22,166 bases of DNA from CAZITB01 sp964542055 (GTDB lineage Bacteria; Planctomycetota; Phycisphaerae; Sedimentisphaerales; CAMDDF01), in NCBI GenBank assembly GCA_964542055.1, contig CAZITB010000036.1, positions 1 through 22,166 of the forward strand. Reading direction: 5' to 3'. The position numbers and the translations under genes are program-made. Below are positions 16,882-22,166 of this stretch, piece after piece; within the stretch, counting starts at the first letter, position 1; each line of letters starts with the position of its first letter. A model generated the notes under the pieces. It was not told the DNA's origin, did no database searches, and saw only the letters and a program-made list of their open reading frames with translations.

Positions 16882-18405
16882 TTATTCATTCTTATCTAGC
16901 CATTCAAGCAGTCCAGCGGCGCTCTTCTTCTTGCTGCAATATTCAACCATAGATAAAAATAAAACAAGATTAGAAAAACGTGTCAATACACTGCGATTGT
17001 TTTGATTGGGTTTCCCCAATTTCGACTTCAAAAGCGGTATTAGATTGCCGGCATCAAATTTAGTAATGAATAAGTTCAAGTCAGCAATATTTAAGACCAT
17101 CGAGGATATTTTATGTTTAGGCCCCTTTTGATATTCCAGTTCATTATAAAACGGTATATCCGCAAATTCCGGGTAAGCCTTTCTGGCAGCTATCGCCTGC
17201 GGTTCATTTTCGGTTACCTGCTCAGGCGTAAGTGCCGCCACAAAACTGAAAAGATCATAATCGAGCAGCGGACAGTATATCTTTGCTGGATACATGATAC
17301 CATAAGGGCAGGTTGAAATCGCGGTCCTGGTATTACTGTAAAAGCTAAAAGCGCTTAGGTCATTGGGATATATTTTATACCGGAAAAGATTATTAAGATG
17401 CTGTTGACGAAGTTCATTTGTACCGCCTTTTAAATAATCAAACTTATCAGGCAGCATTTCAATATATTCTTCATGCGGGCTGTTAGAAGGAAACGCATAA
17501 TCTTCGACTTCTTCATATTTGCCCGCCCTGAAAAGCTCAAAAAATTTCATTCCCTCGTCCGTATATGCATTCCTTGAAAACATTCCCACGCCGTTACCAT
17601 CATAGCTGAGCATATTAGAAGTTCTCACAAAATCTCCCAATGCCATAAGCCAGTCATGCTGGAGAGTTGAAAAGCTGATTCGAACATTTTTTCGGACAGA
17701 ATCTTTAACCCATCTTTGGCGCGGATGCAAAACTTTATGATTCAGGTCGAGCTTGTCACATATCTGTTTTGCAATTTTAACATCTCGCATCTCTCCGCAG
17801 GTTACACAAAGCTCAGGTTTATAACCCCTTTCCATGAGCTCTAAAAGCATCATCCTGGAATCTCTTCCGCCGCTCAGCGGCATTATAAACTTCTCATTAT
17901 CCGGCAGATTACGTGCTACTGCCTGCTTTGTAAGTTCGATATAAGTATCAACTATCTGCTCAGAATTGAGATTAAGCGGTTTCACCGCAAGTAAATGGCT
18001 ATCTACACTAAACGAGTCCTTAGTCCATTTGATCGTACTGTTAGGTGCCAAAGTTTTGATCTTCGCATAAGCCGTACAATCGTCCAGAAAATAATTTCTA
18101 TGCACGAACATTTTCAAGGCGGCTTTATCAATTTCAACATCGCCTGCTTCTGCGATAATTTTCAAAATTGAATTGGACACAACTATTTGCGTTTCATCAC
18201 GGTAATAGTAAATCGGGTAAAAACCCAGACAGTCATTCTCGATCGTAAGTTCGCCGTCACGGTAATTCCATTTCGCCCAGGTTCCCCCAGGCTTTGGATA
18301 ACCAGCAAGATTATACTGCCGACCAAGCAGGCAGAAATCTTCTCCCCAGGTTACAACTTCATTGCCTTTAATTTGTGCCTTGAAATATTTCCATTGGGTT
18401 TTCAT
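16882..18405 (-). CDS. Asparagine-synthase-like ATP-dependent amide ligase, no glutaminase Cys
   Basis: The C-terminal part (about 150-450) is an asparagine-synthase-type ATP-pyrophosphatase domain with the PP-loop PLSGGRDSRM (176-185). This domain adenylates a carboxylate and joins it to an amine. The N-terminal 120 residues resemble the Ntn-hydrolase half in layout (ENDCLGFYPIYYY, 57-69), but the chain starts MKTQWKYFK and lacks the Cys at position 2 needed to release ammonia from glutamine. The later motif that usually reads SGDGGDE is changed to DGNGVGMFSRN. It is therefore probably not an asparagine synthetase but an amide-forming ligase for the polysaccharide or its precursor, analogous to beta-lactam-synthetase-like members. 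The ATG at 18405 is preferred over 18429 because GAGG lies six bases before it; this gives 507 residues and a 38-base overlap with the flippase gene. Confidence 0.85.
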   Translation of the reverse strand: MKTQWKYFKAQIKGNEVVTWGEDFCLLGRQYNLAGYPKPGGTWAKWNYRDGELTIENDCLGFYPIYYYRDETQIVVSNSILKIIAEAGDVEIDKAALKMFVHRNYFLDDCTAYAKIKTLAPNSTIKWTKDSFSVDSHLLAVKPLNLNSEQIVDTYIELTKQAVARNLPDNEKFIMPLSGGRDSRMMLLELMERGYKPELCVTCGEMRDVKIAKQICDKLDLNHKVLHPRQRWVKDSVRKNVRISFSTLQHDWLMALGDFVRTSNMLSYDGNGVGMFSRNAYTDEGMKFFELFRAGKYEEVEDYAFPSNSPHEEYIEMLPDKFDYLKGGTNELRQQHLNNLFRYKIYPNDLSAFSFYSNTRTAISTCPYGIMYPAKIYCPLLDYDLFSFVAALTPEQVTENEPQAIAARKAYPEFADIPFYNELEYQKGPKHKISSMVLNIADLNLFITKFDAGNLIPLLKSKLGKPNQNNRSVLTRFSNLVLFLSMVEYCSKKKSAAGLLEWLDKNE

Positions 18406-19876
18406 CTTTAACCTCAGTTTCAAAATCAATTATCTCATCTATTTCAAAGAATGGCTTGACTGGTTTTATAACTTTCAAAACGTATAAAAATGCCAAAGAA
18501 GTTAAACCAACAGAAGCGCCCAGAATCATCAAAAAAAGAATATCTCCGATTCGTTCCGAAAGGAAATAACTAACCCCCATCGCAACGATAGCAAGCCCAG
18601 CTAAATAAAATAACAGACATTTGGTATTTTTTAAAAAGTATGATATCTTCAGTCCCAGCATGCGAGTAATTATCACTTTCATAACTGCTATATATAAAAG
18701 AGTTGTAATCATATAAACCCATGCCATCCCCTTAAGCCCAAAATACTTTACCGCGAAAAAACCCAATCCCAAAAGCAAAGCAGATGCAACAGATTTATAG
18801 ATATTTACTATATACACTTTTTTCAATGCCATCATTATAGATTCATCCGCATAACAAACAGATTGAAAGATAAGATAACCTGCGAATATTGTGATTAAAT
18901 TTGACATTAAGCCCATTGACTGATCCCATTTTTCACCAAGCAAAGAAATTATAGAATCGGCTCCGAAAAGTATAATCAGCAGTGGGGGAAGCAATGCCAC
19001 TCCGCCGCTAATCGAAACCCGCATGAAATTTCTTCTCAATCTTACAATGTTATTCTGGAAAGTAGAAAATGCCGGAAAAAGCATTTTTCCAAAAAACGTC
19101 CATATCCTTTCCAACGGATATCTCGAAAGACGAAACGCCAACTGATATATACCAAGCTCTGTTTCGCCCAGCAACTTCCCGACTATTAGGTAATCTATAT
19201 TTTCAGAAAAGAATTTGATAACATTATTCAAAGTAACATGTGCCCCGAAAGAAAATAATTCTTTAAACCGAGCAAATGAAAACTCCAATTTAGGTATCCA
19301 CCTTGTAAATGACCACAACAATACAACACTAAAAAATGTCAGGCTCAAATGTTGAATCACAAGCGTCCAGACCCCATACCCGTTAAAAGCCAAAATTAAA
19401 GCAACTACCGCTGAAAGCGAAACAGAAATAATTCCCGAAATCGAAATCAAATTGTATTTTATTTTCTTTAGTTCCAGCGCTGATGGAACAAAGCTGAAAG
19501 GCTTCATCAAAAAATCGATAAATATTACCCTGGTGATCAGTGTTAACTGAGGTTTGTCATAAAACATTGCAACAAGCGGCGCACAAAAATAAACTATTGC
19601 ATACAAAACTACTGAAAGAAAGATCGACGACCAGAAAACTGTATTACAGTCAAGCTCATCAACCTCCTTTTTCTGCACCAGACTTGCGATTAAACCGAAT
19701 TCCGTGAAATATCCCAAAAACCCCGTGATAACCAGAACCATTCCCAAAAGTCCGAAAGCATCAGGGCCAAGAAGGTACGCAAGAACCATTGTCAAGCCAA
19801 AACGAATGAACTGCGAAGTAAATTGACTTCCCGCACTCCACAGGCTCCCTCTTAATAACTTAGACTTCATTGACAT
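18368..19876 (-). CDS. Wzx-type polysaccharide flippase (MOP superfamily)
   Basis: The protein (about 502 residues) is strongly hydrophobic with 12-14 membrane segments and belongs to the PST/Wzx group of the MOP exporters. It opens with KLLRGSLWSAGSQFTSQFIRFG and continues LAYLLGPDAFGLLGMVLVITGF, the usual amphipathic start and first loop of this family. It probably flips the undecaprenyl-linked repeat unit to the periplasm, supplying the Wzy-like polymerase. The start is uncertain. An in-frame GTG at 19909 would add 11 residues without a ribosome site; I chose the ATG at 19876, which has GGAG 12 bases upstream, and the ATG at 19870 is also possible. It follows epsI by about 100 bases containing a small hairpin, and its end overlaps the next gene by 38 bases. 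Confidence 0.92.
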   Translation of the reverse strand: MSMKSKLLRGSLWSAGSQFTSQFIRFGLTMVLAYLLGPDAFGLLGMVLVITGFLGYFTEFGLIASLVQKKEVDELDCNTVFWSSIFLSVVLYAIVYFCAPLVAMFYDKPQLTLITRVIFIDFLMKPFSFVPSALELKKIKYNLISISGIISVSLSAVVALILAFNGYGVWTLVIQHLSLTFFSVVLLWSFTRWIPKLEFSFARFKELFSFGAHVTLNNVIKFFSENIDYLIVGKLLGETELGIYQLAFRLSRYPLERIWTFFGKMLFPAFSTFQNNIVRLRRNFMRVSISGGVALLPPLLIILFGADSIISLLGEKWDQSMGLMSNLITIFAGYLIFQSVCYADESIMMALKKVYIVNIYKSVASALLLGLGFFAVKYFGLKGMAWVYMITTLLYIAVMKVIITRMLGLKISYFLKNTKCLLFYLAGLAIVAMGVSYFLSERIGDILFLMILGASVGLTSLAFLYVLKVIKPVKPFFEIDEIIDFETEVKDENPMEIFQGTN

Positions 19877-19974
19877 ATTTTCGATGTACTCCGTCCCCGT
19901 CAGCTGCACCTAAAAGTTGCAGATTCAAGTTCTATTTAGAAGTTTTTTTGGACTTCTTTAAATTTTAAGCCCTG

Positions 19975-20676
19975 TTAGTCTTTTTTAACAGGAAAGAATT
20001 CAATTATTTCATCAATAAACGTCTCGGCAGCAAATACTACATCGGAAGGGTACCTTCCTGATATCTGAACTTGTGCCACATAGCGGGCAAGCTGCCCGTC
20101 GATATTGGGAGTTCTAAAATTTATTCCGCTAAAGCCTTTTTCGCTGTTAGTGATTTTTCCATTTAATATGTAGAAATTGAGAACGTATATCTCTGTGAAT
20201 TCTTTGTGAAATTTGTGCAGCAACACCGGAAACAATATCCCCGACCTGGATTCCAGAATCTTTTCCTCGGTCTGATCATTAATCCAGCCGGCACCTTTAT
20301 AACAAACTTGCGGCCTGTGTCCCAGCATTGTCCGTGGAGTGGCCGAAAATGCGATATAAAGATTCGCATAGATACGCTTTTCGGGTATTGCGTAAAGACG
20401 GTTAACATAATCATCGTTAGCTGCCACTTTTAGAATTTCCAACGAAATCGGAACATCTTTTCCCTGCCATTGCCCTATTTCCATAGGTATCTGGGCAAGA
20501 GGCCTTTCCAGCTCAACTGGCTTTGATGTGGTTTTTTTCAAATAATTTGAAAGTTTCAAATAAAAAAAACTTGATAACAGCAAGACACTAACAGCAAGGC
20601 CAATCGCCACCCAGAGATTCAAACCCGTGCCGTATGCCACCGGAAACCTTTTTTTGTGTTTAAGTGATATCTCCAT
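19975..20676 (-). CDS. epsI: EpsI family exosortase-associated protein
   Basis: EpsI (PF11984, DUF3485) accompanies exosortases and is often fused to their C-terminus; its biochemical role is not settled. This stand-alone copy is 233 residues with one membrane segment (about 20-42) and a periplasmic domain. Family motifs are MEIGQWQGKDV (65-75), NDDYVNRLY (87-95) and HRPQVCYKGAGW (120-131), the last holding the conserved His120 and Cys125. The gene is first in the long minus-strand operon, directly downstream of a sigma-54-like promoter, and lies 16 kb from the exosortase fusion that ends the set of glycan genes. The start at 20676 has only a weak AGG five bases before it. A seven-base-pair hairpin (19971-19992) overlaps the stop codon, without a T tract. 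Confidence 0.92.
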   Translation of the reverse strand: MEISLKHKKRFPVAYGTGLNLWVAIGLAVSVLLLSSFFYLKLSNYLKKTTSKPVELERPLAQIPMEIGQWQGKDVPISLEILKVAANDDYVNRLYAIPEKRIYANLYIAFSATPRTMLGHRPQVCYKGAGWINDQTEEKILESRSGILFPVLLHKFHKEFTEIYVLNFYILNGKITNSEKGFSGINFRTPNIDGQLARYVAQVQISGRYPSDVVFAAETFIDEIIEFFPVKKD

Positions 20677-20728
20677 AGTACCTATCTTATATTAATTGTT
20701 TGTTTATATACATACATTTTATATCTGA

Positions 20729-20744
20729 AGCAAATATTATGCCA
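20729..20744 (-). promoter_or_regulatory. epsI: Sigma-54 (-24/-12) promoter for the epsI-led operon
   Basis: The minus strand reads TGGCATAATATTTGCT. It has the invariant GG and GC dinucleotides with exactly ten bases between them and matches the sigma-54 consensus TGGCAC-N5-TTGCW except at the base after TGGCA. The expected start of transcription is about 12 bases past the GC, near 20719, leaving a leader of about 43 nt before epsI. Sigma-54 control of exosortase/PEP-CTERM genes through PrsK/PrsR two-component systems is known in other bacteria, which fits. A poorer sigma-70 candidate (TTGCTT, 17 bases, TATATA) overlaps it. No enhancer-binding protein is encoded in the window. Confidence 0.65.
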
Positions 20745-20779
20745 GAAGGGCTGTTTTTTTAATAAAAGTTAATTTTTTC

Positions 20780-20808
20780 TTGACATTCCCTTTTAAACTT
20801 AGTATAAA
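20780..20808 (+). promoter_or_regulatory. Strong sigma-70-like promoter for the beta-helix gene
   Basis: TTGACA at 20780-20785 is a perfect -35 hexamer and TATAAA at 20803-20808 matches five of six -10 positions. The spacer is exactly 17 bases. Transcription would start near 20815 and run toward the beta-helix gene, giving a leader of about 300 nt. The promoter lies back to back with the sigma-54-like element of the opposite operon, whose -24 box is 36 bases away. Confidence 0.7.
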
Positions 20809-20814
20809 GCCATT

Positions 20815-21116
20815 ATAAATTTATTAATTAAGCTCTTGCCGGTAATAAATACCTAGGTTTAATTTTTCATCACTTAAATAAATTTCCCAATTTAATCCAC
20901 CTTAAGTGCTTTTTGTTTAATGCCGATGAAAAAAAAGCAACTTCAGCTTTTACTTCTTTGAAAAATCTCAGAAATAAGATTTTGTATTGCATAGATTTTA
21001 TTTTAAATTTTAAACAGAATATGTACAAATCTTTTCTGGGGAAAATTAATTATTGCTGTAATTTGCAGTAAAAAGGATTAGGAATTAGTATTAATTTAAA
21101 AGGATTAGGAATTAGT
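20815..21116 (+). other. Long 5' leader of the beta-helix gene
   Basis: This roughly 300-base AT-rich stretch lies between the predicted transcription start and the ATG. It holds an eight-base palindrome ACCTAGGT (20851-20858); a seven-base-pair stem CACTTAA/TTAAGTG (20871-20877 with 20902-20908) with a nested AAATT/AATTT pairing, followed by five Ts (20910-20914), like a weak attenuator; a 13-codon frame MPMKKKQLQLLLL (20920-20961) without a ribosome site; and a hairpin AAAATCT/AGATTTT (20962-20968 with 20977-20983). I matched none of it to a known riboswitch family. It ends in a tandem 21-base repeat. Confidence 0.4.
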
Positions 21117-21118
21117 AT
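21071..21118 (+). repeat. Two tandem copies of a 21-base element containing the ribosome site
   Basis: AAAAGGATTAGGAATTAGTA plus one T occurs exactly at 21071-21091 and again at 21098-21118, separated by six bases (27-base period). Each copy carries AGGA twice. In the second copy the final AT runs into a G to form the ATG at 21117; in the first copy the next base is T, so there is no start codon. The arrangement looks like a recent local duplication of the translation initiation region. Confidence 0.85.
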
Positions 21119-22166
21119 GGAAAAAAAATTATTAAAAGGACTTAACCTTAAAACAGCAATTGTGGGTATGATTGTGTCTGTATTTGCTTGTCAATCTTTT
21201 GCCCTTACTTATTATGTTGACCCTGTAAAGGGTTCGGATACAAATATGGGAACCGAACAATACCCTTGGAAGACACTCAGTTATGCCCATAGCAATAAGA
21301 GCGGGATCGCAGCCGGCGATACGGTTATACTTAAAAGCGGTAACTATGGCGTAGTAAATTTTGCCAATCAATCTGCACACTATGGCGTCGCGGTTTATGG
21401 AACCAGTTGGGATGCCCCCATCACATATCAGGCAGCTTCTGGAGCCAACGTTGTTTTTCAGGAATTGAGATTAATGGGACATTCTGACGAAGCAACTAAA
21501 CCTATGGGATTGAGAAGATATTTGATATTTAAAGACATTGAAATAGTCAATACGACAACAAATGCCTGTATTACTGTCAATAATGCCAGTCATATTAAGT
21601 TTCAAAACATAAAAGCCACTGGTAAATGGGATGATACTTATGCAACCGGAATAAGTTCCGCAGGAATTTCGGTTTCAGCAACTGGCAAGCATGATCACAG
21701 AACAGAGGATATATATATAGAAGATTCTGATTTTGGATGGGTGCTTAATGGCATAGATATAGGAACTAATTTGGGAGAGAATATTATAATCAGAAATTGC
21801 ATAGTCCATGATGTGGCTGCAAGCGGAATTAAATTCGCCCAAAACACTACAAATTCTGTAGCTCTAGTTGAAGGCTGCGAGGTTTATAATCAATGGCCTA
21901 CCAGGTCATCTCCCACAAATTCGGATTTCACACATGGTTCGGGTTTCTCTATCAGAAGAAGCAACCTGACAATTCGTTCTAATATTGTTCACAATTATGG
22001 AACATCAAGGTCGTTAAGAACTTACCAGGATGTTTATCCCAATGTTGGTTATTCAAACATTACATTTGAAAATAACCTCGTTTACGACCCTAAAAATTAT
22101 TATCCTGTTGAATTTTTAGATATAGGTGAAAATTTCAAATTTAACAATAATACCATCGTAGGTTCT
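21117..22166 (+). CDS. Secreted right-handed beta-helix (pectate-lyase-like) protein, C-terminus missing
   Basis: An uninterrupted frame of 350 codons runs from the ATG to the window edge. TAGGA six bases before the ATG is a good ribosome site. Residues 1-29 form a signal peptide: charged KKLLKG, hydrophobic TAIVGMIVSVFA, and likely cleavage after SFA. The mature protein begins TYYVDPVKGSDTNMGTEQYPWKTLS, the opening typical of secreted parallel beta-helix proteins with DUF1565-like N-termini, followed by GDTVILKSGNYG (67-78) and many beta-strand rungs with asparagine ladders (INVNN-like, RNCIVHD, FENNLVYD, FNNNTIVG). Relatives include polysaccharide lyases and surface-binding proteins; no catalytic residues can be assigned. 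It diverges from the exosortase-associated operon, so a C-terminal PEP-CTERM-like sorting signal is plausible but lies outside the window. Confidence 0.88.
   Translation, partial: MEKKLLKGLNLKTAIVGMIVSVFACQSFALTYYVDPVKGSDTNMGTEQYPWKTLSYAHSNKSGIAAGDTVILKSGNYGVVNFANQSAHYGVAVYGTSWDAPITYQAASGANVVFQELRLMGHSDEATKPMGLRRYLIFKDIEIVNTTTNACITVNNASHIKFQNIKATGKWDDTYATGISSAGISVSATGKHDHRTEDIYIEDSDFGWVLNGIDIGTNLGENIIIRNCIVHDVAASGIKFAQNTTNSVALVEGCEVYNQWPTRSSPTNSDFTHGSGFSIRRSNLTIRSNIVHNYGTSRSLRTYQDVYPNVGYSNITFENNLVYDPKNYYPVEFLDIGENFKFNNNTIVGS

Noticed and set aside
19971..19992. Hairpin at the epsI stop as an intrinsic terminator
   Set aside because: The seven-base-pair stem is not followed by a T tract on the minus strand, and the next genes lack an evident promoter of their own.
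20815..21116. Known riboswitch (c-di-GMP, TPP, cobalamin) in the beta-helix leader
   Set aside because: I could not find the conserved core sequences of any of these classes; structure present is simple AT-rich stems.
20980..21116. Sigma-54 promoter close to the beta-helix gene
   Set aside because: TGGGG and TTGCT occur near 21040-21057, but the distance between GG and GC is not ten bases.
1..22166. CRISPR array, insertion sequences, tRNA or rRNA genes
   Set aside because: No regularly spaced repeats, transposase motifs, terminal inverted repeats or structured RNA genes were seen on either strand.

Overview
The window is a moderately AT-rich bacterial segment that is almost entirely an exopolysaccharide/capsule biosynthesis locus of the Wzx/Wzy type, combined with an exosortase (PEP-CTERM-type protein sorting) system. 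The pairing of an exosortase, an EpsI-family protein, a Wzc-like tyrosine autokinase and a secreted beta-helix protein suggests an environmental Gram-negative of the Planctomycetota (Phycisphaerae-like) or the neighbouring Verrucomicrobiota/Lentisphaerota. I see no rRNA or marker gene, so this placement is inference. There are no transposases, tRNAs, CRISPR arrays or obvious integration scars.

Layout. From about 20.7 kb down to position 1 every gene lies on the minus strand, so transcription runs right to left. The order of transcription is: epsI-like gene, Wzx flippase, asparagine-synthase-like ligase, LbH acyltransferase, GT4 glycosyltransferase, Wzy-like polymerase, GT2 glycosyltransferase, methyltransferase, CapK/PaaK-like adenylate-forming enzyme, GT4-like glycosyltransferase, CapA-like metallophosphatase, an Alg14/Alg13-like (PssD/PssE) split glycosyltransferase, rmlA, rmlB, rmlD, a pseudo-nucleotidyltransferase/LbH/exosortase fusion, a Wzz-BY-kinase, and the 5' end of an unrecognised gene that leaves the window at position 1. 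Many junctions are 4-base stop/start overlaps, so much of the region behaves as one translationally coupled operon. A second promoter probably lies just before the exosortase fusion.

At the right end a 440-base divergent spacer separates this operon from a plus-strand gene for a secreted right-handed beta-helix protein that runs off the window. The spacer holds a near-consensus sigma-54 (-24/-12) element facing the epsI operon and a near-consensus sigma-70 promoter facing the beta-helix gene. The latter has a leader of about 300 nt ending in a 21-base tandem duplication of its ribosome-binding region.

How it fits together. RmlA/B/D supply dTDP-rhamnose precursors (RmlC is not here). The glycosyltransferases build a lipid-linked repeat unit, the acyltransferase, methyltransferase, CapK-like and Asn-synthase-like enzymes could decorate it, Wzx flips it, Wzy polymerises it and the Wzz-BY-kinase controls chain length and export. 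EpsI and the exosortase bracket the glycan genes, which implies that sorting of PEP-CTERM-like proteins and synthesis of the surface glycan are co-regulated. The initiating sugar-phosphate transferase and the outer-membrane exporter are not in the window. The most unusual element is the exosortase fused behind a degenerate nucleotidyltransferase and a left-handed beta-helix domain.
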